Shown here: one piece after another, positions 7,118 to 16,058 of the stretch
How the letters are laid out: each line of letters starts with the position of its first letter
How positions within the stretch are numbered: position 1 is the first letter of the stretch
Virus record (IMG/VR): IMGVR_UViG_3300020129_000252
Span: 1 to 21,589 of that record
Direction: 5' to 3' (one strand)
DNA: 21,589 nt
Origin: a virus
The notes under the pieces: model-generated
Seen by the model: the letters and a program-made list of their open reading frames with translations, nothing else
Database searches by the model: none
What the model was told of the DNA's origin: nothing
Translations under genes and position numbers: made by a program

Positions 7118-10100
7118 CAGCGCGCTCCTACCGCGGCAGGTTGCTCCTGCGGACTCAGAAACCCGAGAGGATTGAAGGGCGGTGGTGGTTCGGCCTGATT
7201 GCGGAGCCGACCCCCGACCTGCCGACCTGCCAGAACACGGGAACGAACTTCTGCCGTGCCAAGTACTCGCGTCACCGCGGACTCGCGGATCTTGTCCGCG
7301 GTGGCAATCGTCGCCTTCAGCATCTGTGCCTTCCGCTCGTCGGGTGCGTTCTGGTACTCGGCCGAGTCCAGTCGCACGGCGAGTTGATCCAATCGGCTGC
7401 CCGTAATCTGTGTGACGGCGCGCTGCTCATCGGGCGACAGCGACACCTTCGACCCAGTAATCGTGATGCTGTCAGGGTAGGCCGAGGGCGCCACCACATC
7501 CTTGAAGCCTGCTTTGTTGAGCCGATCAGCCTCGACCGTGATCGGACTGACCACATCCTGCTGCGCGCCCACCAGCGTGCCGAGACCACTCCTGGCCTTC
7601 ATCGCGGGCTCACCCGTCGTCGGGTCGATCTTCACCGGTAGCGTGTTGGCCAGACCCGGTATGCCCGCCCATGACGACTCCCACAGCGACTTCACACCAC
7701 TCTTGGCTACATCTCGGGCGACGGGGTCGGTCGCGTTTTCGATAAACCGCAGGGCGCCCACGCTGGTCAGACGGTTGACCACGGTCTGTCCCTCTTTGGC
7801 CGCCGCGCCCGTGAAGTTTCCCTGCGTCATCAGACTCAACAGTTGCAGCAACTGGGTGCCAGGAATTGCGCGCGAGAACGGGACCATCGAGGAGTTCAGC
7901 GCAGCGTTGAATCGCGGACCGTAGTAGTTTGTGTACTTCTCCAGGTCCGTCGCCCCCGGCGTGCCCTCGGGGACATTCTGGCCGCCTTTGTCCCAGCCCT
8001 CGGCGAATGCGGCCATCACCTGCATTGGCAACGCATAGCCGCCCAGCTCGCGAGTGTCGATCCAGCCCATGCCCGGCACGTTGATTCCGTTGGGGTGCTC
8101 TTTGTCATCGGGCCCGCGGATGTTGCCGTCGGCGATGTTCTTGGCAATCAGCGCCTGGATCGTCGTCTCGAGCACCATCTCGCCCATGTGCCGCTGCGCT
8201 TCCGCCGGCCGCCCGTGCGCCAGGGCATCCGCCACTTTCCACGCACCGCCGATCTGTGTGCCCGGCGGGGTGCGGTCAGCCACCACGCGTAACAGACGCA
8301 CAGGCACGCCGGTAAACGGCAAGTTGAAGTCCAGCAGCGCGCCGCCAGCCTGGTACAGGCGGTTCGGACTGGCCAGCATGCCCTCCTTGTGGCGCGAGAT
8401 CATGTCGAAGAAGTTCTGTACCCGACGGCCAGCGCCGGTGGCGCCACCCACGGTCGCACCAGTCTGAGCAAAGACCGAACGCGCTCCGTCGCGTGCACCA
8501 GCGCGGTACAGGTCTGCCGCATGACCCGCGAGGAATGCGGCAGCACCAGGATCACCGGGTGACATGCCAGCATCACGCAGGAGTCGGTTCGCCTCAGAGC
8601 TCATGCCCTGGTACTCAGCCAGCGTTCGAGTAAACGCGTCCGTCGCCGACAACACCCGATACACCGAGCTGCGTAGCGGGATGTTGGCCGCGCCCTCGGA
8701 CAAGTTGGCCAGTTGATGGCCCTTGATTGCCTCAAGCGCGTTGCCGGCGGCCTCCCGTAACGCTGGGGCCACACTGGTGATGCCGGCCAGGGCGTCATCA
8801 CCGCGACCACCCAGCGCCAGCGAGATGGGCTGACGGCCGAGTTCGATGGTGTTGCCGATGATGTCGCTGATGCGGCCAACGGGGTTGGTCAGCAGCAGTT
8901 GTTTGGTGCCCTCAGTAACCTCGGGGACGATGCCGCGCCAAGGCGGTGCTGCTCGCGCCGTACCGGGGACCACTCCTGATGCGTGCAGGCTCTGGAGGAT
9001 GTGCTGGTCGACGGTCCCACGGAAGAAGGGCGCGGAGCCCGCGAGCGCCCCGATGCCCGCACCAGCAGCGATACGAACACCGCGCTCGATCGGGCCGGCA
9101 CCTTCGGGCGTGCTCTCGTTGCCCGCGACACCGCCGGCCACGGCGCCACCCAGCGTCGCGCCCCCGCGCAACGTTGCGCGGGTGAGGGGGACCGCACCAG
9201 ACTCACCCCTGAGAAAATCCCCGACCGCGCCGCCGACGCCCGGAACCTCCGCTGCTCCTGAGACGCCGGCGGCGGGCGGTGGTGTCAGGGCCCGCCGTGT
9301 CGCCGCGGTTGGGTCCATGTCGGTGATCTGTTTTTCCAGGGCCGTCAGTTTGTCAGGGTCGACGCCCTTCGCTCGAGCCGCGTCCAGCATCGCCTGCAGC
9401 AGGTCGGTCGACGATTGGGGCACCTGCTGCCGCACGGGCGCCAGTTCGGCCGTGCCTGGCATCTTGCGCACCTGGTCGATGATGTCCGGCACCGACGCCG
9501 TCGTCTCGTTGACCGTCTTGATCGCCTGCTCGAGCTGGGGCGCGGCAATGTCGGGCTTCATGATGTCGGACAGGGCGCTCACCACCTTCGACGCGGCACC
9601 AGAGACTTGCTGCACTGGGGCGGCGTTGGTGATCGCCTGCACCAGCTGGTTCCGCTCGCTGTCATCCATGCTGGCGATCTGCTGCGCCCGCTCAGCCGCG
9701 GTATCTGTCAGTCGTCCACCGAACGACTGCCACGCCTGGTCAACCGCGTTGGCCACCGCCGGCGCCGTCCCTCGAGCCCCGTCGACCGCCGTGAGCGCTC
9801 GAGCGATCTCGAGTGGGTTGGTGCCTGGCTGTAGCACCTCAGCCACCGCGCGCAGTGCCAGCGGCGCATCGCCTGCTGCCAGCACGGTCGCCAGTCCAGC
9901 AGCACCGACGTTTGCCAGCCCGACGGCGGACCCGGTGAGCGGGTTCTGCTCACTGAGGCGCTGATTGAGCTCGCCCTGGTCCTGGCGCGAGGTGCCACCG
10001 CGGATGCCATCGTTGATCGACTGCAGCTGGTTGACGATCTCGGTCATGCGCGGGCTGACCGAGTCGTCGCCGTTCATACGCCGCTGCAGCAGCGTGCGGT

Positions 10101-12168
10101 ACTCGTCCTCGAGCGCGGGCCCACCAGCCTGGGCGTACAGGTTGTTGTACTGATCGCTGCCTGTGGCATCGCGCGCGAGGTTGCTCGCGACGTTGATCTT
10201 GTCGAGGGCAGCGGTTGCCTCCTGGGCGGCAGACCCCAGCGCTGACAGGCCCGTACCCACTGCGCGTCCAACGACACCACCTGGCGCGTTCTCGTCGGGC
10301 GTCTGCACCTTGCCTGCGATGTTCCCCGCCGTATCTGCGATGTCACCGACCGTGCTGACGCCGAAAGGCCCTGGCACCTTCCTGACAACGTCCTGCGCCG
10401 CCTGCACGGCTGGGGTCGCCGCCGCACTGAGCGTGGTCGTCGCCGGCTCCTGGCCGGGCTCGAGCTTGGCCGGCGCGGTCGCCTGCGTAGCCGCGCTCTG
10501 GACCGCGTTGTCGACCTGCTGGAGTGTGCCGCCAACCGCCTGACCGACGCCCTGCATGCCCTGGCCGATGGCATGGCTCGCATCCGAGGCAAGGTTGCCC
10601 GCGGCGTCCTGCAGCCCACCCATGAACGCTCGCGGGGTCGTGCCCGATGAGGCCGCGGTAGTTTGCGCTGGTCTGCTGGGCTGGCTGAGTGGGCTGGGGC
10701 CAGGCACGCCGGGGTTGTCCGACGCCAGTCCGCCCTGCAGCGCGCCCATGCGCGCCTGCATCTGAGCCGGCGTCATCCACTCGCTGCCACCCTTCAGGTC
10801 CAGACCCGAACGTCCCACGTGAAACGCGCCCGTGCTCGAGTCATACGAATCGGCCGTGAAGTAATGCCCAGGCGTACTGATCACGACTGGGTTACCGCTC
10901 GAGGCTTCTTTAGCGAGTGCATTCCAGTCGGCGCCCACCGTCCGATGCGGAATGCCCATTTCGTCAAAGAGTTTGCTCTCGCTGCCCAGACCGGCCATGC
11001 CGCCGCCCACCGTCCAACCGACCTTGCTCGCCATGTCGGTGGCCTCGCGCAGTGTCGGGTTGCGGCCAAACAGTTGCGCGAACCTGACTGCCGCCGCGGG
11101 CCCGCACGCGGCGTACGCCTCAGCTGCGGTGAGCTCGGGGTTGTACTCAGGAAGTTGGATCAGGTCCGACAGCTTGTTGGTCACCGCGCCGGTGGCCTGC
11201 GTAACTGCCTGCTGCGCGCCCTGCACCGCACCGCTGACTGCCTGCTTACCCGCCTGGACTGCACCGCTGATCGCAGTGCCCGCCGCGTCAGCCGCCTTCT
11301 GGGCGTTGCCCATGATTGTCTGGACGTAGCTCTGGGTCTCTTTGTAGGGCGGGATGCCGCCATACTGCGCCACCGCACCAGTGCCAGCGTTGTAGCTCGC
11401 GAGCGTCTTGCCCCAGTCTCCCTCGTATTGCTGCAGTCGTTTCGCGTCCTCGGCCGCGGCCGCATCGAGACTCGCGTACGGGTCCGTCGGATCGAGGTGG
11501 ACGCCGGCGGCCGTTGCGGGCATGAACTGCGCAATACCGATAGCACCAGCAGGTGAGCGAGCTGCAGGGTTGAAACCCGACTCTTGCTGGATCTGCGCCA
11601 TGAACACGTTGGGGTCGATGCCCGCCTTGCGCGCAGCTGCTCGAGCGTAGTCCTGGTACGACATCGAGCGGTCCGGCGCCGGCCCGCCCTGGTCAGCTTG
11701 AGGTTGAGTGGGCTGATTGGGCTGGATGACCGCCGAAGTGGCCTGGGCGCTGGTGCTCGCGTCCTGCGTCGTGGGCGTTGGTGTCTGGGGCGGCGGCTGG
11801 TTGAACGACTGCACGCCCTGGCCAATCTGCTGCACGCCCGCGTCGAGTGACTTCCACGTGTCCTGCGCGTGTTGCTGCAGTCGGTTGGTGACGTCGCTGG
11901 CGTCGATCGTCGGCAGCGGCTGTTGTTGTGTCGGTTGGGCCTGCTGTGCCTGGTCCTGCGCATCCTGCCAGGTCTGCTGGGCATGCTGCTGCAGCCGCTG
12001 GATGATCTCGTTCGGGTCGATCTGGAGTGCGGCCGGCGCCGCGGCGGCTAACTGCTGCGGCGCTTGCTGCGCGGTACTCGTCAGCGCCTGCCACCCGTCC
12101 TGCGCGTGCTGCTTCAGCCGATCGACGTAGTAGTTCTGCGCATCCTCGAGGGGAACGACGCCGGGCAT
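7117..12168 (-). CDS. Giant virion protein with lytic transglycosylase and C39-like peptidase domains (1683 aa)
   Basis: The largest gene. Residues 15-107 hold three copies of a helical motif, RLKQHAQDGW, RLQQHAQQTW and RLQQHAQDTW. After a Pro/Gln/Thr linker, residues about 170-290 form a soluble lytic transglycosylase domain: catalytic E196 in QQESGFNP, then GAIGIAQFMP and LASYNAGTGAV. An Ala/Gly/Gln amphipathic repeat (about 290-330) leads to a C39-like papain-fold domain (about 340-480) with Cys355 in AACGPAAA and His435 in STPGHYFTADSYD. About 1200 residues follow, Ala-rich and helical, resembling in style the large polyvalent phage proteins. The likely role is to enter the cell envelope with the DNA, cleaving glycan strands and perhaps peptide stems, as T7 gp16 does with its transglycosylase. 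The ribosome binding site is weak (AGGTTGAG, distant). Confidence 0.85.
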   Translation of the reverse strand: MPGVVPLEDAQNYYVDRLKQHAQDGWQALTSTAQQAPQQLAAAAPAALQIDPNEIIQRLQQHAQQTWQDAQDQAQQAQPTQQQPLPTIDASDVTNRLQQHAQDTWKSLDAGVQQIGQGVQSFNQPPPQTPTPTTQDASTSAQATSAVIQPNQPTQPQADQGGPAPDRSMSYQDYARAAARKAGIDPNVFMAQIQQESGFNPAARSPAGAIGIAQFMPATAAGVHLDPTDPYASLDAAAAEDAKRLQQYEGDWGKTLASYNAGTGAVAQYGGIPPYKETQSYVQTIMGNAQKAADAAGTAISGAVQAGKQAVSGAVQGAQQAVTQATGAVTNKLSDLIQLPEYNPELTAAEAYAACGPAAAVRFAQLFGRNPTLREATDMASKVGWTVGGGMAGLGSESKLFDEMGIPHRTVGADWNALAKEASSGNPVVISTPGHYFTADSYDSSTGAFHVGRSGLDLKGGSEWMTPAQMQARMGALQGGLASDNPGVPGPSPLSQPSRPAQTTAASSGTTPRAFMGGLQDAAGNLASDASHAIGQGMQGVGQAVGGTLQQVDNAVQSAATQATAPAKLEPGQEPATTTLSAAATPAVQAAQDVVRKVPGPFGVSTVGDIADTAGNIAGKVQTPDENAPGGVVGRAVGTGLSALGSAAQEATAALDKINVASNLARDATGSDQYNNLYAQAGGPALEDEYRTLLQRRMNGDDSVSPRMTEIVNQLQSINDGIRGGTSRQDQGELNQRLSEQNPLTGSAVGLANVGAAGLATVLAAGDAPLALRAVAEVLQPGTNPLEIARALTAVDGARGTAPAVANAVDQAWQSFGGRLTDTAAERAQQIASMDDSERNQLVQAITNAAPVQQVSGAASKVVSALSDIMKPDIAAPQLEQAIKTVNETTASVPDIIDQVRKMPGTAELAPVRQQVPQSSTDLLQAMLDAARAKGVDPDKLTALEKQITDMDPTAATRRALTPPPAAGVSGAAEVPGVGGAVGDFLRGESGAVPLTRATLRGGATLGGAVAGGVAGNESTPEGAGPIERGVRIAAGAGIGALAGSAPFFRGTVDQHILQSLHASGVVPGTARAAPPWRGIVPEVTEGTKQLLLTNPVGRISDIIGNTIELGRQPISLALGGRGDDALAGITSVAPALREAAGNALEAIKGHQLANLSEGAANIPLRSSVYRVLSATDAFTRTLAEYQGMSSEANRLLRDAGMSPGDPGAAAFLAGHAADLYRAGARDGARSVFAQTGATVGGATGAGRRVQNFFDMISRHKEGMLASPNRLYQAGGALLDFNLPFTGVPVRLLRVVADRTPPGTQIGGAWKVADALAHGRPAEAQRHMGEMVLETTIQALIAKNIADGNIRGPDDKEHPNGINVPGMGWIDTRELGGYALPMQVMAAFAEGWDKGGQNVPEGTPGATDLEKYTNYYGPRFNAALNSSMVPFSRAIPGTQLLQLLSLMTQGNFTGAAAKEGQTVVNRLTSVGALRFIENATDPVARDVAKSGVKSLWESSWAGIPGLANTLPVKIDPTTGEPAMKARSGLGTLVGAQQDVVSPITVEADRLNKAGFKDVVAPSAYPDSITITGSKVSLSPDEQRAVTQITGSRLDQLAVRLDSAEYQNAPDERKAQMLKATIATADKIRESAVTRVLGTAEVRSRVLAGRQVGGRLRNQAEPPPPFNPLGFLSPQEQPAAVGAR

Positions 12169-12204
12169 TTACGTTGTCTCAACCTGTGCCCGATATAACG
12201 CAGA

Positions 12205-12233
12205 ACGCCCCGAGCGTCTCACACTCGAGGCGT
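12205..12233. promoter_or_regulatory. Imperfect hairpin between divergent starts
   Basis: Arms ACGCCCCGAG (12205-12214) and CTCGAGGCGT (12224-12233) pair over 10 bp with one C/A mismatch and a nine-base loop. It lies between the start of the 1683-aa minus-strand gene (12168) and the start of the plus-strand secreted-protein gene (12262). It could weakly terminate transcripts reading left or shape either leader. No clear U-run follows on either strand, so its role is open. Confidence 0.35.
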
Positions 12234-12261
12234 CCATCACCCCGATCATTGGAGGATCGAG

Positions 12262-12663
12262 ATGCTCTCTAAGATTAACCGCTACGGCATCGTGCTGGCC
12301 GTTCTGGTGTTCACGGCCTGGTTCGCCTGGGATATCGGTGGCGCCGGCGACACAGTCGCCGCAGGATGCCTCGGGGCCGCGCAGATCGATCATTGTGCCG
12401 GCTACGGCTTCACGCGACCGATCAGTCCCTGTGAAGCAGCCAAGATCCATTTCGAGCAGGCGATCCACTACGTCGGGCAAAGCCATGTCGTGACGACCAT
12501 CGACGGCGTCCCCAGTAACGACCCCCACGACAATTACTACACCCGTGGATACTCGGGACCCACAACTGCTGCCGAGCGCTCCGCTGAGAGCGAGGCGATG
12601 AAATCCTGGAAAACGCTGAACTGCACGGGTCCGATCAACCCGAACTCCGAGTTCTGGGTCTAG
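12262..12663 (+). CDS. Membrane-anchored or exported four-cysteine protein of unknown function (133 aa)
   Basis: Plus-strand gene with a strong ribosome binding site, GGAGGA, five bases before the ATG. The N-terminus is a basic MLSKINR followed by a hydrophobic helix (residues about 9-25, IVLAVLVFTAWFAW), a signal anchor or uncleaved signal peptide. The remaining 108 residues would lie outside the membrane and contain four cysteines (C36, C45, C57, C121), enough for two disulfides, plus several aromatic and His residues. A TATAAC sequence at 12194-12199, with TTGTCT 14 bases before it, is a weak promoter candidate. The opposite strand is also open for 166 codons here, but it lacks a ribosome binding site and looks like a shadow. 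A separately expressed accessory (moron-like) gene acting at the host envelope is plausible. No family recognised. Confidence 0.75.
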   Translation: MLSKINRYGIVLAVLVFTAWFAWDIGGAGDTVAAGCLGAAQIDHCAGYGFTRPISPCEAAKIHFEQAIHYVGQSHVVTTIDGVPSNDPHDNYYTRGYSGPTTAAERSAESEAMKSWKTLNCTGPINPNSEFWV

Positions 12664-12668
12664 CCTCA

Positions 12669-13694
12669 CTAGCCCAGCGCTCCTGACGGGGCCCCGTACT
12701 GAGTGGCCTGTTGCTGGTGCAGGCGCAGCGCGTACGCCGTCGCAGCATCAGGCGTGTTGAAGATGCCAAGATGCTTTCCCGTCGCGCGGTACTGGGCGAG
12801 TGCCTCGCGGTTGGACAGAATCCGTCCGTCGTCGCTGACCGTCGGGACGAGCACCTCGTTTCCGTTGTCGTCTTCAAACGAGATGGACCGCACGGTGCTG
12901 ATCGTGCCGTCCGAGTTGCGCACGATCGGACGATTGTTCAGGTCGACATTGCCCGGCTGCACCAGCCCTGGCACTTGCTCTGACGCGCCTTGCCCAATCC
13001 TAGCGAGCGACTCCTGCGGTGAAGGCGGGCTCAGCGGCACGACCGCCTCGGGCCCCTGCTCACCGATCAGCGCGAGCGTCGGTTGCGTCACTACACCGCC
13101 ACTGGCCATCGCGGGCACTGAAGGGGGCAGCGGCTGACCGTTGGGCCCGAGGATGACCGGCGCGGGCGCTGTTGGAGCAACGCCGGGCACTGGTCCTGGC
13201 GCCAGCGGCATCGGTTGCGGCGCGAGTGCTGCTGGCGGAGCCATTGGCATCGGTGGTGCAACGGGCGCCGCGGGCGGAGGCAACATCGCCATCGGAGGCG
13301 GCGCGGGCATCGGCGCGGGCATCGGTTCAGGTGGTGGCATGGGTGGCGGCAGCTTGACGTTGAGGCGGTCTGCCACCTTCAAGAACTGCTGCGGGTCCCG
13401 CTTGGCTTCGGCCTGCAGCCACTGACGATCGTCAGGATTCCCACTCAGGAACTTCTGACGGTACATGTCGTCCAGACTCGAGTTCGAGACCTGGCGCATG
13501 TCGGGATGGTCAGCGTTGTCGCCGAAGATCCCTTTGGCAATCTCGGGCGCGTCGCGCTGCACCTCGTTGGTGATCTCCGACTGCAGCCGCACGATCTCGT
13601 TGCGCTGGTTCTGCTTTGGCCGCGGGTCCTGGGGCTGCTGGCTCGGCAACAGGCCCTCGGTCGGCGCGTCCTGCTGCGGGTACTGCATGCTCAT
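12669..13694 (-). CDS. Proline-rich virion-associated protein with tape-measure-like motif and C-terminal conserved domain (341 aa)
   Basis: Coupled to the portal gene by ATGA. Residues 1-115 are charged and helical. Residues about 115-195 are an extreme Pro/Ala/Met low-complexity region (many repeats of the [10 protein letters not shown] type). Residues 198-221 read [20 protein letters not shown] and then AVVPL, a motif usually seen near the end of tail tape measure proteins. Residues about 248-329 form a compact domain, beginning [19 protein letters not shown] and including [17 protein letters not shown], a pattern I recall from many phage virion proteins without known function. The mosaic make-up suggests domain shuffling among virion genes. 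Role unknown; position after the portal fits a head or neck component. Confidence 0.75.
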   Translation of the reverse strand: MSMQYPQQDAPTEGLLPSQQPQDPRPKQNQRNEIVRLQSEITNEVQRDAPEIAKGIFGDNADHPDMRQVSNSSLDDMYRQKFLSGNPDDRQWLQAEAKRDPQQFLKVADRLNVKLPPPMPPPEPMPAPMPAPPPMAMLPPPAAPVAPPMPMAPPAALAPQPMPLAPGPVPGVAPTAPAPVILGPNGQPLPPSVPAMASGGVVTQPTLALIGEQGPEAVVPLSPPSPQESLARIGQGASEQVPGLVQPGNVDLNNRPIVRNSDGTISTVRSISFEDDNGNEVLVPTVSDDGRILSNREALAQYRATGKHLGIFNTPDAATAYALRLHQQQATQYGAPSGALG

Positions 13695-15736
13695 ACAGCA
13701 CCCCTGCCGGGGAACGGCGTGGCGCCCGGTGGCGACGCGGCAATGGGCACACCGCCCGGCGGGATGGTGCCGCCTGGTTGCTGCCCACCAGCGATGACCT
13801 GACCGTACGGTGGCGCGTTCGCGCCCGCCCCATTGGGTGCTGTTGCCAGCGCCCCGAGGTCGGGCACGCCGCCGGCGCCAGGTCCGCCGCCCTCGAACAC
13901 GCCAGGCTGTGGCTGACCGCCTGGTCCTAGCGCGCCCTGCACCTGACCTTGCAGCGCGAGCTGTTCGGCGTCCTGCGCCTCTTGCAGCAGGTCGCCGCGG
14001 CCAGCGTTCATGAACACCTCAGCGTCCAACCATTTCTGGTAGGCGGGACTGGCGCGGATACGGTCCCGCGCGATGGAACGCCGAATCTCGTCAGGGTTGT
14101 CGCCCAGGAACGAGACGGCCTCATCTTTGCCGTACGTACCCGCAGCCAGTCGCTCGTGCGCGTAGCGCGCCTGGATCATCTCGTCGGTCGGGAGCTGCGC
14201 CTGCACTTCCCAATGCACGTGCATCGGTCGCTCGAGATCGGATGGACCGAAGCCGATGAACTGCGCAGCGTCGCGGCCTGTACCGACGTTCTCCCCACCG
14301 AAGAACACCCAGACCTTTTCGTTCGCCCGCTCCCTGGTCAGACACCACAGCTTTTCGGTCTGGCCGTGCAGGAGCTGCTCGAGCCCATGCCGTACCGGCC
14401 CGACCCTGGTCCTGGTGAAACTCAGGATCTGCGAGATCGCGAAGCCTGCGCCTTCCATCCCGCTCAGGGTCGTCACCCGCGGCGACTCCAGATCGCGAAT
14501 GGCCTGGTCGATCAGGCCCATATGTTTTTCCAACGTCGCCGCGTCGGGATACTCGATACGCTGCAGCTGGCGACCAGGTGGCAGGTTCAGAATCTCGCCA
14601 GGGTGCAGCGACAGGTCAGCCTGCTCCCGCGGCAGACCGTCCCCCGTCCCGACTGGCGCCGCGGGCGAGTCGCCGTACGTGACCAGCGGGCTCATCAAGT
14701 CTCTTGCCACGTACTGCGCGTGCATAGCGCGCAGATACTGGCGGTACTTCACTAACCAGAGCTTGGTGCGGCCGATGCCCCAGCCCACTTTGCGGTTCCG
14801 CATCCACGACATCGACAGACCAGGCGCGTAGTCGTACGGCACGCCAAACGAATACTTATGCCTGAACTGCTTGACGATGTAGCCTGTCTTGTCGTTGTGA
14901 TAATTGCGACCGACGATCAGGTAGCTGACCCACGTCTTGTCCCAATGCTCGACGAACTGCACCTTTGTGAGCGGTGACTGGGATGTGCCGCTCGAGTCGT
15001 CGCGTGGAACGGTGATCGCGCCGAGCTCGGACGGGACGATGTCGCCGTTCGCGTCGCGGCCCAGGCGGTACTTCCTGAACGCGCTGCGCAGGTTCATCTC
15101 CGAGATCTCGAGCACTTCCTCGAGCTTGCCGCCCGACCGTTGCGGATAGACGCATCTGGGATCCACGTAGCTCCAGACGAACGGCGGTCCCGCTTTCTTC
15201 TTGGCGTCTTCGGTGAGCTTGTCGTACTGCGTATACGCGTCGGTCGCGTCACCCTTTTTGGGTGAGGGCAGCGCGTAGCGCGCCTTCCACAGGTCCGCGG
15301 CCCACAGCAGCTTGGCCCACCCCCCGCCGTCGTTCAAGCACGAGTCGGTCACCTGAGTCATCGTGTCGGCGCCTACGTCCCTGGTGCCGCACTGCCACAG
15401 CGTCTCTTCCGTCCAATGCTCGAGCTTGGACGCGACGGTCTGCGCCGTGTCGCCCTCGCCGCCGATGATGCTCAGCTTCGGCCTGTCGAGGGTGAGTATG
15501 GCAGTCTGTTGGAACGCCTCTTCGGTGATGTCCGGGTCCCGCGGATCGACGTGGACCATCACGTAGCGACTGTCGGCCTCCTGCATCGCCGGCACCTTCA
15601 TCTCGCGGACCGCGCGCATCTCGTCGATGTCGAGGTCCTGCTGGCGGAAGTCGTCGGTCAGCTCGGTCTGCAGGTCCAGGATGTACGTCGAGTCAGGAGC
15701 GCCGAGCTCCTTCGCTTCGCGGTCGTACTCAGCCAC
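13691..15736 (-). CDS. Portal protein
   Basis: A 681-aa protein two genes after the large terminase. Recognisable portal features are an N-terminal helical region with a metal-free acidic stretch, a central part with the sequence [13 protein letters not shown] and [20 protein letters not shown], and a long helix-rich stem/clip region ([34 protein letters not shown]). The last 90 residues are Gly/Pro/Gln-rich and probably disordered. The portal forms the dodecameric ring at one capsid vertex, through which the terminase packages DNA. Length is in the range of the larger podovirus-type portals. It starts at GTG, with no clear Shine-Dalgarno and a hairpin just upstream. Identity was judged from pattern, size and synteny. 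Confidence 0.82.
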   Translation of the reverse strand: MAEYDREAKELGAPDSTYILDLQTELTDDFRQQDLDIDEMRAVREMKVPAMQEADSRYVMVHVDPRDPDITEEAFQQTAILTLDRPKLSIIGGEGDTAQTVASKLEHWTEETLWQCGTRDVGADTMTQVTDSCLNDGGGWAKLLWAADLWKARYALPSPKKGDATDAYTQYDKLTEDAKKKAGPPFVWSYVDPRCVYPQRSGGKLEEVLEISEMNLRSAFRKYRLGRDANGDIVPSELGAITVPRDDSSGTSQSPLTKVQFVEHWDKTWVSYLIVGRNYHNDKTGYIVKQFRHKYSFGVPYDYAPGLSMSWMRNRKVGWGIGRTKLWLVKYRQYLRAMHAQYVARDLMSPLVTYGDSPAAPVGTGDGLPREQADLSLHPGEILNLPPGRQLQRIEYPDAATLEKHMGLIDQAIRDLESPRVTTLSGMEGAGFAISQILSFTRTRVGPVRHGLEQLLHGQTEKLWCLTRERANEKVWVFFGGENVGTGRDAAQFIGFGPSDLERPMHVHWEVQAQLPTDEMIQARYAHERLAAGTYGKDEAVSFLGDNPDEIRRSIARDRIRASPAYQKWLDAEVFMNAGRGDLLQEAQDAEQLALQGQVQGALGPGGQPQPGVFEGGGPGAGGVPDLGALATAPNGAGANAPPYGQVIAGGQQPGGTIPPGGVPIAASPPGATPFPGRGAV

Positions 15737-15742
15737 GCTGGC

Positions 15743-15772
15743 GCGAGTGTAACGCTAAGTCGTCACACTCGC
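15743..15772 (-). promoter_or_regulatory. Perfect hairpin in the portal leader
   Basis: Arms GCGAGTGT (15743-15750) and ACACTCGC (15765-15772) are perfectly complementary over 8 bp with a 14-base loop containing the stop codon of the 76-aa gene. The structure ends six bases before the portal GTG, where no Shine-Dalgarno is seen. It could reduce or couple portal translation, or mark an RNA processing site. There is no U-run, so it is unlikely to be a terminator. Confidence 0.4.
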
Positions 15773-15985
15773 ATCACGCGGTGACGCCGCGGTGACCGCC
15801 GGAGGCTCGAACCGACGCAACAGTTCGGCGCAGCGCGCCTCGGGTGTGTGAGTGTCAGCTAAGATTCGCGCCATTTCTGCGGAGTGGTAAGGCTCAGGCA
15901 AAGTGTCTATGAACCGCTGAATCCCTTGTCTGAACGGGCTGTACTTCAGTGACTCGCGCCAAGCTTTCAACCGCTGGTCAGTCAT
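15755..15985 (-). CDS. Hypothetical protein between terminase and portal (76 aa)
   Basis: Begins MTDQRLKAWRESLKYSPFRQ at the ATG at 15985, chosen because GAGGGG lies just upstream and because it overlaps the stop of a tiny membrane-protein gene as ATGA. A longer in-frame start at 16111 would overlap both the terminase end and that tiny gene. Residues 1-60 are helical and mixed-charge (IQRFIDTLPEPYHSAEMARI), with a Pro/Ala/Ser tail. No metal-binding or catalytic motif is visible. The place between terminase and portal suggests a packaging or head role, but I do not recognise it. Confidence 0.65.
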   Translation of the reverse strand: MTDQRLKAWRESLKYSPFRQGIQRFIDTLPEPYHSAEMARILADTHTPEARCAELLRRFEPPAVTAASPRDASVTT

Positions 15986-16050
15986 ATTCCCCTCAGCACC
16001 ACGACACCGAACGCCACGAGCAGCACGAAGATCATGATCACAATGACCAC
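15982..16050 (-). CDS. Minute single-helix membrane peptide (22 aa)
   Basis: A GTG at 16050 begins a 22-codon frame that is almost entirely hydrophobic (VIVIMIFVLLVAFGVVVL, ending RGI). GAGG lies six bases upstream, inside the terminase stop region, and the TGA overlaps the next ATG (ATGA). One transmembrane helix fills the whole peptide. It is below usual gene-finding limits. It could be a real membrane peptide or a translational relay between terminase and the 76-aa gene. The same arrangement recurs twice in the window (20808-20894 and 21462-21572), which raises the likelihood. Function unknown. Confidence 0.45.
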   Translation of the reverse strand: MVIVIMIFVLLVAFGVVVLRGI

Positions 16051-16058
16051 GTCCCACC

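Noticed and set aside
8846-9964. 372-codon plus-strand frame opposite the 1683-aa gene
   Set aside because: Ser/Ala/Arg/Pro-rich shadow of a long GC-rich minus-strand gene that has recognisable domains; no ribosome binding site.
10663-11556. 297-codon plus-strand frame opposite the 1683-aa gene
   Set aside because: It lies antisense to the transglycosylase and C39-like domains, has Arg-rich composition, and its third positions are constrained by the real gene.
12174-12199. Promoter for the plus-strand secreted-protein gene (TTGTCT and TATAAC)
   Set aside because: The spacer is only 14 bases, outside the usual range, so I mention it with the gene but do not list it as a feature.
12169-12669. 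166-codon minus-strand frame across the plus-strand secreted-protein gene
   Set aside because: The plus-strand frame has a strong ribosome binding site, a membrane helix and sensible composition; the minus-strand frame lacks these and overlaps the end of the next gene.
12686-12697. 12-bp palindrome ACGGGGCCCCGT after the plus-strand gene
   Set aside because: It has no loop, so it cannot form a stable terminator hairpin in single-stranded RNA, and it lies within the end of the 341-aa gene.
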